Position numbers and translations under genes: made by a program. Below the pieces are notes generated by a model that was given only the letters and a program-made list of their open reading frames with translations, was not told where the DNA came from and ran no database searches. 64,000 bases of DNA from the NCBI RefSeq assembly GCF_007097245.1, contig NZ_VJZT01000015.1, positions 1 to 64,000 of the forward strand. Reading direction: 5' to 3'. The DNA is from Flavobacterium restrictum. GTDB taxonomy: Bacteria > Bacteroidota > Bacteroidia > Flavobacteriales > Flavobacteriaceae. Positions 42,271 through 51,608 of the stretch are shown piece after piece (position 1 is the first letter of the stretch; each line of letters begins with the position of its first letter).

Positions 42271-42873
42271 ATGAAAAAATATTTGCTTGTTTCTCTGATG
42301 GTACTGGGTTTTTTTGAAGGATTTTGTCAAGATAGATTTGAAGTTAAAAAAATGGGTTTTTCTATTGCAGTACCAAAAAATTGGATTCCAATGGAGAATG
42401 AAGCTGTTTTGAAAAATATAAGGGAATACGACTTTACAGAAAAGCAACTCAAAGAGCTATTAAAATCTAATAATTCTTCGGTAAATCTTGTTTCCTTTTC
42501 TAAATATGACCCCAAAAAAGTGAGTGGAATAATACCAACCATTAAAATCAGGACATACGATAATGAAACGAATACTATTACAGATTTTTTGAATCAAGTT
42601 AATAAATCTACTACAAATTTAAAAAAAGCTTTAACAGATTTTAATTTTATTGATTATCCAGTTATCACAGAAATTTCAAATCAAAAAGTCATTAAGTTTA
42701 CTGCACAATTTACTCTTAAAAATGAAGACGTTGCATATAAAATTAGAAGCAGTAGTTATTATATTCCAAAAAAAGGGTATTTTATCTCTTTAAATTTTAT
42801 TGAGGAAATAGGGAAAGAAGACAATACTTTATTATTTGAAGAATTAGTAAAAAGCATACAATTAACATTATAA
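42271..42873 (+). CDS. Exported hypothetical protein
   Basis: A signal peptide (MKKYLLVSLMVLGFFEGFCQ) starts this 200-residue protein, so it is exported, probably to the periplasm. The mature part begins VKKMGFSIAVPKNW, which recalls PsbP-like or DUF1795-type secreted stress proteins (FSIAVPKNWI, later FLNQVN and YYIPKKGYFISL). I cannot name a firm family. It is 4 bp behind purN and 5 bp before rnhA, so it is co-transcribed. Confidence 0.7.
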   Translation: MKKYLLVSLMVLGFFEGFCQDRFEVKKMGFSIAVPKNWIPMENEAVLKNIREYDFTEKQLKELLKSNNSSVNLVSFSKYDPKKVSGIIPTIKIRTYDNETNTITDFLNQVNKSTTNLKKALTDFNFIDYPVITEISNQKVIKFTAQFTLKNEDVAYKIRSSSYYIPKKGYFISLNFIEEIGKEDNTLLFEELVKSIQLTL

Positions 42874-42878
42874 TTATT

Positions 42879-43361
42879 TTGAAAACACACCAAGTTCACA
42901 TTTATACGGATGGCGCTGCCAAAGGAAACCCCGGCAATGGCGGCTATGGTGTAGTAATGGAGTTAGTGGGAACCCCACACAAAAAAGAGTTTTACGAAGG
43001 GTTCCGGCACACAACGAACAACAGAATGGAATTGTTGGGCGTGATTGTAGGTTTAGAAAAATTAAAAAATCCCAAAATGAGCGTGCTGGTCATTTCCGAT
43101 TCGAAATATGTGGTCGACTCGGTGGTAAAAAAATGGGTTTTTGGCTGGGAAAAAAAAGGATTTGCAGGCAAGAAAAACCCCGATTTATGGAAACGTTTTT
43201 TGATCATTTACAGGCAACACCAAGTCGATTTTAAATGGATAAAAGGCCATAACAATCATCCTCAAAACGAACGTTGCGATGAATTGGCGGTGTATGCCTC
43301 TGGTTTGAAAAATCTCTCGATTGATACTTTTTATGAAAAGGAAGAAGGGAAACTTTTGTGA
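42879..43361 (+). CDS. rnhA: Ribonuclease H (RnhA type)
   Basis: RNase HI removes RNA from RNA-DNA hybrids. The 160-residue product has the DEDD residues Asp11 (IYTDGAAKGNPG), Glu51 (RMELLGV), Asp74 (ISDSKYVV) and Asp134 (CDELA), so the active site is intact, and KGHNN is the handle-adjacent loop. The start appears to be TTG at 42879: there is no ATG between the upstream stop and the first catalytic strand, which begins at residue 7. It lies 5 bp after the exported-protein gene. Confidence 0.93.
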   Translation: MKTHQVHIYTDGAAKGNPGNGGYGVVMELVGTPHKKEFYEGFRHTTNNRMELLGVIVGLEKLKNPKMSVLVISDSKYVVDSVVKKWVFGWEKKGFAGKKNPDLWKRFLIIYRQHQVDFKWIKGHNNHPQNERCDELAVYASGLKNLSIDTFYEKEEGKLL

Positions 43362-43436
43362 AAACTTTGAGACAAGCAAACTTTGCAACTATAAAACTTA
43401 TAAACTATCTTTGCACCTTAATTCGAAACTCACAAA

Positions 43437-44360
43437 ATGAATAAACTATTAATAGTAGGAAGTGTCGCTTTCGATGCCATTGAAACTCCTTTTGGTAAAA
43501 CTGATAAAATATTAGGTGGTGCTGCGCCTTACATAGGACTTTCGGCATCCCATTTTGACATTCAAACCGCTATTGTTTCGGTAGTTGGCGAAGATTTTCC
43601 TCAAGACTATTTGGATTTATTGACAGCAAGAAATATCGATATTTCGGCACTTGAAATCGTAAAGGGTGGCAAAACATTTTTTTGGAGTGGTTTGTACCAC
43701 AATGACTTGAATTCTAGAGATACTCTGGCTACGGAGCTTAATGTATTGGGCGATTTTCAGCCTAAAGTTCCCGAAAATTTTAAAGATGCTGATGTGGTAA
43801 TGCTTGGCAATTTGCACCCTTTGGTACAAAATAGCGTTATTGATCAAATGGCGGTACAACCCAAACTAATCGTTCTAGATACGATGAATTTTTGGATGGA
43901 TTGTGCCTTGCCAGAATTACTTGCGGTGATGAAAAAAATAGACGTGATTACCATCAATGATGAAGAAGCAAGACAACTTTCGGGGGAGTATTCCTTGGTA
44001 AAAGCTGCCGCCAAAATTCAAACTATGGGTCCTAAATACGTGGTGATTAAAAAAGGAGAACACGGGGCTTTATTGTTTCATAATACAGAAGTTTTCTTTG
44101 CCCCAGCCTTACCATTAGAAGAAGTTTTTGATCCAACAGGAGCTGGAGATACTTTTGCAGGAGGCTTTGCTGGATTTATAACACAAAGCGAAAACATTTC
44201 TTTCGAGAATATGAAAAATGCAGTGATTTATGGTTCTAATTTGGCTTCGTTTTCTGTAGAAAAATTTGGAACCGAAAGAATGGTCAGTCTTACTCAAGAA
44301 GAAGTAAAAGCGAGATTAAAACAATTCAAATTGTTAACCCAATTTGATATAGAAATATAA
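43437..44360 (+). CDS. PfkB-family carbohydrate kinase
   Basis: A sugar- or nucleoside-type kinase of the ribokinase/PfkB superfamily with 307 residues. The N-terminal GSVAFDAIETP and GGAAPYIGLSASHF motifs bind substrate, and the ATP-side signature DPTGAGDTFAGG is at 232-243 with catalytic Asp238. In this phylum it usually lies beside the long-form amidophosphoribosyltransferase, as here, which hints at a role in nucleotide or ribose metabolism; the substrate itself cannot be read. It ends at a terminator. Confidence 0.92.
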   Translation: MNKLLIVGSVAFDAIETPFGKTDKILGGAAPYIGLSASHFDIQTAIVSVVGEDFPQDYLDLLTARNIDISALEIVKGGKTFFWSGLYHNDLNSRDTLATELNVLGDFQPKVPENFKDADVVMLGNLHPLVQNSVIDQMAVQPKLIVLDTMNFWMDCALPELLAVMKKIDVITINDEEARQLSGEYSLVKAAAKIQTMGPKYVVIKKGEHGALLFHNTEVFFAPALPLEEVFDPTGAGDTFAGGFAGFITQSENISFENMKNAVIYGSNLASFSVEKFGTERMVSLTQEEVKARLKQFKLLTQFDIEI

Positions 44361-44367
44361 TGTCTTG

Positions 44368-44391
44368 AAGCCTCGGAAACGGGGCTTTTTT
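44368..44391 (+). terminator. Terminator after the PfkB-kinase gene
   Basis: AAGCCTCG (44368-44375), tetraloop GAAA and CGGGGCTT (44380-44387), one G-T pair, then T's. Confidence 0.88.
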
Positions 44392-44441
44392 GATAAAAAA
44401 ATGACACGCACAACAACAATAACACAACAAACAACAATACC

Positions 44442-46340
44442 ATGAGCGACGCTTTGCAACACGAATGTGGAATAGCTTTAATTAGACTTTTGAAACCGCT
44501 TGAATTCTATAAAGAGAAATATGGAACGGCTTTTTATGGCATCCAAAAAATGTATCTCCTTATGGAAAAGCAGCACAATCGCGGTCAAGATGGTGCTGGT
44601 TTTGCCAGTATAAAAATGGATGTTGAACCCGGGGAACGCTACATTAGCAGGGTGCGCTCCAATCATGCGCAACCCATTCAAGACGTTTTTGCCCAGATCA
44701 ACGATCGTATCAACGAGGAAATGACGGCTCATCCTGAATATGCTGATGATGTCGCTTCGCAAAAAAAGAACATTCCCTATTTAGGTGAATTGTTTTTGGG
44801 TCATGTGCGTTACGGAACCTTTGGAAAAAACAGCATCGAAAGTGTACACCCATTTTTGCGTCAAAGCAATTGGATGCACCGCAATTTGATATTGGCTGGA
44901 AATTTTAATATGACCAATGTAAAAGAACTTTTTCAAAACCTTGTGGAGCTTGGACAACACCCAAAAGAAATGGCCGATACCGTTACAGTAATGGAAAAAA
45001 TAGGTCATTTTCTAGACAAAGAAGTCATGCAGTTGTACCAAGATTGCAAAATCGAAGGGTACTCCAAGCGAGAAGCTTCTCCCGTAATTGCGGAACGATT
45101 GGATATTGCCAAAATCCTAACCCGTTCCTCTAAAAATTTAGATGGTGGGTATGCTATGGCAGGACTTTTAGGCCACGGTGACGCATTTGTATTTAGAGAT
45201 CCTGCAGGAATTAGACCCGCTTATTTTTATCAAGATGATGAGATTGTCGTAGTAGCCTCGGAACGTCCCGTGATTCAAACGGTCTTTAATGTTCCCTTTG
45301 ATAAAGTGCAAGAAGTGGAACCAGGTTGTGCTTTGATAATAAAGAAAAACGGAACGGTTTCTATGCAAGAAATCTTGCCGCCAACGGTAAAAAAAGCCTG
45401 TTCCTTTGAACGAATTTATTTTTCAAGAGGAAGTGATGCCGAAATTTATCAAGAACGAAAAATGCTAGGAAAGCTTATTTTACCTGCAGTTTTAGAATCA
45501 ATAGACGAAGATACGGACAATACTGTTTTCTCATATATTCCCAATACGGCCGAAACTTCTTTTTATGGATTGGTCGAAGCGGCTCAAGATTTTTTGAACC
45601 AAAGAAAAAACAACTACATCCTAGAAAACCGAAATACCCTGACCAAGGATTCCTTGCAAGAACTATTAGCAGTTAAAATACGTACCGAAAAAGTAGCCAT
45701 AAAAGATGCCAAACTCCGCACCTTTATTACCGAGGATAGCAGCCGAGACGATTTAGTAGCGCACGTATATGATGTGACTTATGGGGTGATTAAACCAACG
45801 GATAATTTGGTGATTATTGACGATAGTATCGTTCGGGGTACAACACTCAAAATGAGTATTATCAAAATGATGGATCGTTTGAATCCAAAGCGAATTGTAA
45901 TCGTTTCTTCGGCACCACAAATTAGATATCCGGATTGTTACGGAATTGATATGGCTAAACTTGAGGGTTTGGTAGCCTTTAGAGCAGCATTAGAACTTTT
46001 AAAAGAGAGAGATTTATACCACATAGTTGATGAGGTGTATGCCAAATGTAAAGCGCAAGAAAGCTATATAGACAGTAAAGTTATCAATTATGTTACGGCT
46101 ATTTACGAGCCATTTTCGCCACAAGAAATTTCAGATAAAATTGCCGAAATGTTAAGCTCTCCACAAATAAAAGCCGAGGTGAAAATCATTTTTCAAACCG
46201 TAGCCGATTTGCATATTGCGTGTCCTAAAAATTTAGGCGATTGGTATTTTACGGGTGATTATCCTACTCCTGGAGGAAATCGTGTAGTCAATCGTGCCTT
46301 TATGAATTTCTACGAAGGAAAAGATGCCAGAGCCTATTAA
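44442..46340 (+). CDS. Amidophosphoribosyltransferase, long Bacteroidetes form
   Basis: The 632-residue protein combines a class II glutamine amidotransferase and a phosphoribosyltransferase domain, as in PurF, which makes phosphoribosylamine in purine synthesis. The candidate N-terminal nucleophile is Cys9 (HECGIALI), so a short pro-segment must be removed for an N-terminal Cys. The PRPP motif VIIDDSIVRGTT lies at about 457-468. It is longer than E. coli PurF (505 residues), mainly through inserts in the glutaminase half. Flavobacteria usually also have an ordinary PurF elsewhere, so this may be a paralogue of a different specialisation. Two terminator hairpins follow. Confidence 0.9.
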   Translation: MSDALQHECGIALIRLLKPLEFYKEKYGTAFYGIQKMYLLMEKQHNRGQDGAGFASIKMDVEPGERYISRVRSNHAQPIQDVFAQINDRINEEMTAHPEYADDVASQKKNIPYLGELFLGHVRYGTFGKNSIESVHPFLRQSNWMHRNLILAGNFNMTNVKELFQNLVELGQHPKEMADTVTVMEKIGHFLDKEVMQLYQDCKIEGYSKREASPVIAERLDIAKILTRSSKNLDGGYAMAGLLGHGDAFVFRDPAGIRPAYFYQDDEIVVVASERPVIQTVFNVPFDKVQEVEPGCALIIKKNGTVSMQEILPPTVKKACSFERIYFSRGSDAEIYQERKMLGKLILPAVLESIDEDTDNTVFSYIPNTAETSFYGLVEAAQDFLNQRKNNYILENRNTLTKDSLQELLAVKIRTEKVAIKDAKLRTFITEDSSRDDLVAHVYDVTYGVIKPTDNLVIIDDSIVRGTTLKMSIIKMMDRLNPKRIVIVSSAPQIRYPDCYGIDMAKLEGLVAFRAALELLKERDLYHIVDEVYAKCKAQESYIDSKVINYVTAIYEPFSPQEISDKIAEMLSSPQIKAEVKIIFQTVADLHIACPKNLGDWYFTGDYPTPGGNRVVNRAFMNFYEGKDARAY

Positions 46341-46467
46341 TTTAGAATAGGTATTTTGTCGGTTTTATTGGTTAGTTGTCTTTAAAATTTGGCAACAAGA
46401 TACAACTAGTATACATTAGTGCCACCATAATATTAGTAGGTTAAGTTTATGGTAGATTTGGGGCAAA

Positions 46468-46495
46468 AAGGGTGGAAGTGATTCCACCTTTTTTA
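46468..46495 (+). terminator. Terminator after the PurF-like gene
   Basis: GGTGGAA (46471-46477), loop GTGA and TTCCACC (46482-46488) form a perfect stem, followed by T's. Confidence 0.85.
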
Positions 46496-46514
46496 TTGGA
46501 ATAATGTGAAAGCA

Positions 46515-46557
46515 AAAAAAGAGACGAATGAACCCATAGGTTATTCGTCTCTTTTTT
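46515..46557. terminator. Bidirectional terminator before sod
   Basis: AAAAAAGAGACGAAT (46515-46529) and ATTCGTCTCTTTTTT (46543-46557) pair perfectly over 15 bp. The A/T tails at both ends let it serve the plus-strand PurF-like gene as a second terminator and the minus-strand sod gene as its own. Confidence 0.9.
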
Positions 46558-46576
46558 ATTTAAAGCGGATTCCGTT

Positions 46577-47185
46577 TTATTTCTCTAAAGCGAATCGTCT
46601 GCTTACTTCTGTCCAGTTAATTACACTAAAAAAAGCTTCAATATAATCAGGCCTTCTGTTTTGATAATGAAGATAATAAGCGTGTTCCCAAACATCCATT
46701 CCTAAAATTGGAGTTCCCCCACAACCTATTTCTGGCATTAACGGATTGTCTTGGTTTGGAGTACCGCAAACGTCTAATTTGCCTCCTTTATGAACGCACA
46801 ACCAAGCCCAACCGGATCCAAATTGAGTGGCTCCTGCTTTGGCAAATTTAGCTTTAAATTCTTCAAAAGTTCCAAAAGCAGCTTCGATAGCGTCTAGCAA
46901 ATCGCCACTTGGCAATCCACCACCATCAGGAGACATTACTGTCCAGAATAAATTATGATTGTAATACCCGCCACCATTGTTGCGAACTGCAGCATTGGTT
47001 TTGTCAAGATTTATCAAAATATTTTCGATTGTTTTTCCTTCCAAATCCGTTCCTGCGATAGCCGCATTTAGGTTTGTAGTGTAGGCGTTATGATGTTTAG
47101 AATGGTGAATTTCCATTGTGCGCGCATCAATATATGGTTCTAATGCGTCGTACGCATACGGTAATTGTGGTAATTCAAAAGCCAT
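46577..47185 (-). CDS. sodA: Superoxide dismutase, manganese-type signature
   Basis: The enzyme converts superoxide to oxygen and hydrogen peroxide. The start is the ATG at 47185, giving [20 protein letters not shown]; an upstream ATG at 47218 adds a non-conserved stretch. The metal ligands are His27, His77, Asp164 and His168 ([11 protein letters not shown]). A Gln in PNQDNPL and a Gly at the spot where iron enzymes have Gln (GGGYYNHN) point to the manganese type, though cambialistic use is common in Bacteroidetes. It is monocistronic, with its own terminator. Confidence 0.93.
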   Translation of the reverse strand: MAFELPQLPYAYDALEPYIDARTMEIHHSKHHNAYTTNLNAAIAGTDLEGKTIENILINLDKTNAAVRNNGGGYYNHNLFWTVMSPDGGGLPSGDLLDAIEAAFGTFEEFKAKFAKAGATQFGSGWAWLCVHKGGKLDVCGTPNQDNPLMPEIGCGGTPILGMDVWEHAYYLHYQNRRPDYIEAFFSVINWTEVSRRFALEK

Positions 47186-47298
47186 AATAGTTTTTTTTAA
47201 TGATTTATAATTAGTCAAATTTATACATTTAACTTTATACTTGGAAACACTATTTTGTTATAATTTCAATAAAGGTGTAAATTTTATAATTTTTCGTT

Positions 47299-47982
47299 TT
47301 AGGAATGTGCCATTGCCATACAAACAATACTGATTTTGGCGCCCGGAATTTTGAGTAAGGCTTTGGAACACACTTCGAGAGTGGCTCCTGTAGTAATCAC
47401 ATCGTCGATTAACAAGAAATGTTTGTTGTGGTCTTTTTCGGTGTACGAAACATCAAAAACGGCATCGATTCCTTCGGTTCTTCCCAGCAGATTTTTTTTG
47501 GATTGGGTTTTCGAATAGATTTTTCGGTGCAAAAGGGTTGGATTGTAGGGGATTTCTAAATTTTGTGACAATGCGAGACCAAAAGTCGTCACTTGATTAT
47601 AGCCTCTTTCTCGCCATCTTTTTTTGTGAATAGGCACAGGAATAACCTCCTGTACGGTTTGCAAGGTGTTGCTATTTTTTAAATCTTGGGCAAACCATTC
47701 GCCTAAAATAGTTCCAATTTCTTCATGCCCACGGTATTTTAAACTGTGAATCATTTCTTGAACAATTCCTTTTTTATGAAAATACGCCAAAGCCGAAACA
47801 TGCTCCACAGGAATCCGACCGTAAAATTTTTTGAAAGCTTCGTTCTCCCGATTCAAATGGTGGTTGGTTAGTGGCATTTCGTGTCGGCAAACGGTACAAA
47901 TTACCATTTCGTTAGACCCTAAAAAGGCTTTGCAACCCGAACAAACAGGTGGGAAAAAGAGATTGATAAGGCTTTTAATCAT
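47299..47982 (-). CDS. comF: ComF-family phosphoribosyltransferase-like protein
   Basis: The 227-residue protein has an N-terminal zinc-finger-like CSGCKAF...CTVCRHEM pattern (four Cys) and a C-terminal PRTase fold with the signature FLLIDDVITTGATL, as in ComFC/GntX proteins needed for DNA uptake in competent bacteria. A WRERGYNQ segment with YSKTQSKKNLLGRTEG is typical. Whether this organism is competent cannot be told. It is divergent from glyS, with about 97 bp between the start codons. Confidence 0.92.
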   Translation of the reverse strand: MIKSLINLFFPPVCSGCKAFLGSNEMVICTVCRHEMPLTNHHLNRENEAFKKFYGRIPVEHVSALAYFHKKGIVQEMIHSLKYRGHEEIGTILGEWFAQDLKNSNTLQTVQEVIPVPIHKKRWRERGYNQVTTFGLALSQNLEIPYNPTLLHRKIYSKTQSKKNLLGRTEGIDAVFDVSYTEKDHNKHFLLIDDVITTGATLEVCSKALLKIPGAKISIVCMAMAHS

Positions 47983-48064
47983 CTAATCAGGGATTTATTT
48001 ATAAAAATAAGGAAATCATTGCTTCAAACTTCAAAAATGTTTCTTTTTTTAAGTTCACTTTTTA

Positions 48065-48072
48065 TATTTTTG
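48065..48072 (+). promoter_or_regulatory. -7 promoter box of glyS
   Basis: TATTTTTG ends 7 bp before the glyS ATG, another case of a -7 box very close to a start codon. No -33 match at the ideal spacing. Confidence 0.45.
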
Positions 48073-48079
48073 CACCACT

Positions 48080-49621
48080 ATGGCAAAACAAGAAGATTTA
48101 TTTAAGAATGTAATTTCGCACGCAAAGGAATACGGATATATTTTTCCGTCAAGCGAAATTTACGATGGTTTAAGTGCAGTCTATGATTATGCACAAAACG
48201 GAGTAGAATTAAAAAAGAACATACGCGAATATTGGTGGAAAGCAATGGTTCAAATGAACGATAATATCGTTGGATTGGATGCGGCAATATTGATGCACCC
48301 AACTACTTGGAAAGCATCGGGTCACGTTGATGCTTTCAACGATCCATTAATTGACAACAAAGATTCTAAAAAAAGATACCGAGCTGACGTTTTGATTGAA
48401 GATTATGCCGAAAAGCTAAATCTAAAAGCCAAAAAAGAAATCGAAAAAGCAAAAGCTCGTTTTGGTGATGCTTTTAACGAGCAAGAATTTATTACAACCA
48501 ACGCTAGAGTGGTCGAATATTTGGCCAAAGAAAGAGAAATTCTAGAAAGAATGGCTCGTTCTTTAGGTTCAGGCGATTTAGAAGATGTAAAAGCATTAAT
48601 CGAAGAACTGGAAATTGCTTGTCCCGATTCGGGTTCTCGTAATTGGACCGAAGTGCGTCAATTCAACTTGATGTTCGGCACCAAATTAGGAGCTTCTGCG
48701 GATACAGCAATGGATTTATATTTGCGTCCAGAAACGGCTCAAGGTATTTTTGTCAACTTCTTGAATGTTCAAAAATCAGGAAGAATGAAAGTTCCTTTTG
48801 GAATTGCCCAAACCGGAAAAGCGTTTAGAAATGAAATCGTTGCCAGACAGTTCATCTTCCGTATGCGTGAATTCGAACAAATGGAAATGCAGTTTTTTGT
48901 ACGTCCGGGAGAAGAAATGCAATGGTACGAACATTGGAAATCAGCTCGTTTGAATTGGCATTTGTCTTTAGGTTTAGGAAAGGAAAATTACCGTTTTCAC
49001 GATCACGAAAAATTAGCACATTATGCTAATGCTGCTGCCGATATTGAGTTTAATTTCCCTTTTGGATTCAAAGAATTAGAAGGAATTCACTCTAGAACTG
49101 ATTTCGATTTGAAAGCACATGAACAATTTTCGGGTAGAAAATTACAGTATTTTGATGCGGAACTGAATCAAAATTATGTTCCTTATGTGGTAGAAACTTC
49201 GGTAGGTTTAGACAGAATGTTCTTGGCAGTTTTTGCAACTTCTTTGAAAGAAGAAACGTTAGAAGACGGCTCAACCAGAACAGTTCTAAAATTGCCTTCA
49301 GTTTTAGCTCCAACAAAAGCAGCTATTTTACCATTAGTTAAAAAGGACGGATTACCAGAAATCGCACATAAAATCATCGAAGATTTACGTTGGGATTTCA
49401 ATGTAGCTTATGATGAAAAAGATGCTGTAGGAAGACGTTATAGAAGACAAGATGCGTTGGGAACTCCGTTCTGTATCACAGTGGATCACCAAACTATCGA
49501 AGACCAAACGGTAACCATTCGTCATAGAGATACGATGAAACAAGATCGTGTAGCGATTGCAGATTTGAAATCAATTATCGAAAATGAGGTTTCGATGAAA
49601 AATTGGTTGATGAAAATGTAA
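48080..49621 (+). CDS. glyS: Glycyl-tRNA synthetase, single-chain alpha2 type
   Basis: This enzyme charges tRNA-Gly. The 513-residue protein is the single-chain class II form found in Bacteroidetes, archaea and eukaryotes, not the two-subunit bacterial type. The N-terminal FPSSEIYDGLSAVYDY, the RPETAQGIFVNFLN motif, the motif 2 strand FRNEIVARQFIFRMREF and the C-terminal anticodon-binding domain (APTKAAILPLVKK, DAVGRRYRRQDALG) are all there. It stands alone with a strong terminator. Confidence 0.97.
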   Translation: MAKQEDLFKNVISHAKEYGYIFPSSEIYDGLSAVYDYAQNGVELKKNIREYWWKAMVQMNDNIVGLDAAILMHPTTWKASGHVDAFNDPLIDNKDSKKRYRADVLIEDYAEKLNLKAKKEIEKAKARFGDAFNEQEFITTNARVVEYLAKEREILERMARSLGSGDLEDVKALIEELEIACPDSGSRNWTEVRQFNLMFGTKLGASADTAMDLYLRPETAQGIFVNFLNVQKSGRMKVPFGIAQTGKAFRNEIVARQFIFRMREFEQMEMQFFVRPGEEMQWYEHWKSARLNWHLSLGLGKENYRFHDHEKLAHYANAAADIEFNFPFGFKELEGIHSRTDFDLKAHEQFSGRKLQYFDAELNQNYVPYVVETSVGLDRMFLAVFATSLKEETLEDGSTRTVLKLPSVLAPTKAAILPLVKKDGLPEIAHKIIEDLRWDFNVAYDEKDAVGRRYRRQDALGTPFCITVDHQTIEDQTVTIRHRDTMKQDRVAIADLKSIIENEVSMKNWLMKM

Positions 49622-49640
49622 TCACACATTCATTTATACG

Positions 49641-49670
49641 ATAAAGGCTTCTCAATTGAGAAGCCTTTAT
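49641..49670. terminator. Bidirectional terminator after glyS
   Basis: A perfect 30-bp palindrome (two 15-base halves, starting ATAAAGGCTTCTCAA) between glyS and the convergent DUF3575-like gene, with A/T tails on both sides. Confidence 0.9.
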
Positions 49671-49678
49671 TATTTGAT

Positions 49679-50209
49679 TTAAAACCGATATCCTAATGTT
49701 ATTCCGCCACGTCCCACTACTTCGGGGCTATTGCTACTGAATAAATTACGACCTATTCCTGCGTTGATTTCAAAAACGAATCCTCTTTTATGCACCCATT
49801 TTGAACCTATACCAAAACCTAGTGCCAAATCCGAATATTTTTTTCCTGCTACATCATAATCCGAATTTGTGGTCGAATTATACTCTGAATAACTACCGTT
49901 TTTACCTGTACTAATCATACTGAAACCTTCAACAAAGAAACCTGCTGCTGGTTTTTTTCCAAAATAAGCGCGATAATAAGGGCTTAAACTAAAATTGGTG
50001 TCAAAGTCTTCCTCGTTTATAAAAAACATAGAAATACCCAATCCAGAATCGTCATTGATGAGTCTTTCATAACTGATTTCGCCAGCTCCAAGTACTAGGA
50101 ATAAGGCATTGCCTTTTAATTCATTTTTTTTGGATAGTGCTGTTTCGTTTTCTTGAGAAAAAGCATGTGAACCAACAACAAATAATGTGAGTAGAATTAT
50201 TTTTTTCAT
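49679..50209 (-). CDS. DUF3575-like outer-membrane beta-barrel protein
   Basis: A signal peptide (ending near SHAFSQE) precedes a 150-residue barrel: NALFLVLGAGEISYERLIN, LSPYYRAYFG, GFFVEGFSM, LALGFGIGSKWVHKRGFVFEINAGIGRNLF and a C-terminal GGITLGYRF strand. The LGAGEISYERL start is typical of DUF3575. At 176 residues it is a small barrel of unknown role. It is transcribed on the same strand as the suf genes but 79 bp after sufD and probably separate. Confidence 0.78.
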   Translation of the reverse strand: MKKIILLTLFVVGSHAFSQENETALSKKNELKGNALFLVLGAGEISYERLINDDSGLGISMFFINEEDFDTNFSLSPYYRAYFGKKPAAGFFVEGFSMISTGKNGSYSEYNSTTNSDYDVAGKKYSDLALGFGIGSKWVHKRGFVFEINAGIGRNLFSSNSPEVVGRGGITLGYRF

Positions 50210-50288
50210 AAGTTTTTTTTCAAATGTAGGAAAAAACTATTCAGATAAAAACAAAAAAGCTGTCAATTTTTTTGACATACTTTTTTAT

Positions 50289-51602
50289 TTACAAATCAAA
50301 TCCTATTTTAACGCCTAATTTAGTGGCGATAATAGCTGTAATTCGTTGTTTCAATTCTGGTATTTTGATGCTTTCGATTACGGCATTCGAGAAGGCGTAC
50401 ATCAATAAAGCTTTGGCTTCTTTTTGTGGGATTCCGCGTTGTTGCATGTAGAACATGGCGCTGTCGTCGAGTTGTCCTATGGTGCAGCCGTGCGAACATT
50501 TTACGTCATCGGCAAAAATTTCTAATTGCGGTTTGGCGTTTATAGTGGCTTTGTCACTCAATAGAATGTTATTGCTTTTTTGGAAAGCATTGGTTTTTTG
50601 GGCTTCTTTTTCTACAAAAATCTTCCCATTAAAAACACCTGTTGAACGATCCGTAAAGATGCCTTTGTAATCTTGGTGACTCTCGCAATTGGGCGTGGCA
50701 TGATGTACCAACGTATAATGATCTACGTGTTGTTTCTCGCCAATGATCGTAATTCCGTTGAGGTTGCTTACAATTCTTTCGCCAAAATGATAAAAGTTCA
50801 AGTTGTTGCGGGTAAGGTTTCCACCAAAACAAAAAGTGTTTACAGATACGATACTTTCTTGTTTTTGAGAAACAAAAGTATTGTCGATAAGATTGGCTTC
50901 GAGGTTGTCGTTTTGAATTTTATAGTAATCAACAATAGCGCGTTTTTGAGCAAAAATCTCGGTAACCGAATTGGTTAAAACAGGGTTTTCGTTCAAACTT
51001 TGATGGCGTTCTATAATTTGCACATGTGAATTTTCGCCCACTATAACAAGGTTTCTGGGTTGCACCAGGAGAGCGGCTTCGCTTCCTGTAGAGAAATACA
51101 TGATTTCGATAGGCTTATCGGCCACTTTGCTTTTTGGTATGTTGATGTACGCTCCTTCATTGGCAAAAGCCGTATTCAAGGAAGTTAAACTCTCGTCTTT
51201 ACTGGCAATTTGGTTAAAATGGCTATCCATAACCATTTTGTATTTGGGCTTATTCAATGCCGATGACATCAAGCAAACATCGATTCCATCGTGTGTAGTT
51301 GATGACAAATGCGAACTAAAAACACCGTCTACAAAAACGACTTTGTAAGTGTCGATTTCATGTAAAAAGTATTTTTTAACATCCGAATATTGTACTACGC
51401 TTTCGTTTTTAGGAAAAACGGTAAAGTCATTTTTCAAGATGGCGTTCAACGAAGTATACTTCCAGGCTTCTTCTTTTTTGGTAGGAAAGCCTTTGTTTTC
51501 AAAGTTTTTAAGAGCCGAGGTTCTTAATTTATGTAAATCCGTGTCTATTTCTACTTGGTTTTCAAGTATCATAAACGATGATATGAGTTTTTCTATTAAC
51601 AT
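50289..51602 (-). CDS. sufD: Fe-S assembly protein SufD
   Basis: SufD is part of the SufBC2D scaffold that builds Fe-S clusters. The 437-residue protein has the usual N-terminal helical start (EKLISSFMILEN), PTKKEEAWKYTSLN, and the parallel beta-helix core with DDVKCSHGCTIGQLD and the C-terminal FSNAVIESIKIPEL. The stop of the upstream restriction gene is only 6 bp before its start, so sufD is now translated behind an unrelated module. The rest of a typical suf set, sufS and sufE, is not in the window downstream. Confidence 0.96.
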   Translation of the reverse strand: MLIEKLISSFMILENQVEIDTDLHKLRTSALKNFENKGFPTKKEEAWKYTSLNAILKNDFTVFPKNESVVQYSDVKKYFLHEIDTYKVVFVDGVFSSHLSSTTHDGIDVCLMSSALNKPKYKMVMDSHFNQIASKDESLTSLNTAFANEGAYINIPKSKVADKPIEIMYFSTGSEAALLVQPRNLVIVGENSHVQIIERHQSLNENPVLTNSVTEIFAQKRAIVDYYKIQNDNLEANLIDNTFVSQKQESIVSVNTFCFGGNLTRNNLNFYHFGERIVSNLNGITIIGEKQHVDHYTLVHHATPNCESHQDYKGIFTDRSTGVFNGKIFVEKEAQKTNAFQKSNNILLSDKATINAKPQLEIFADDVKCSHGCTIGQLDDSAMFYMQQRGIPQKEAKALLMYAFSNAVIESIKIPELKQRITAIIATKLGVKIGFDL

Positions 51603-51608
51603 TTGTAA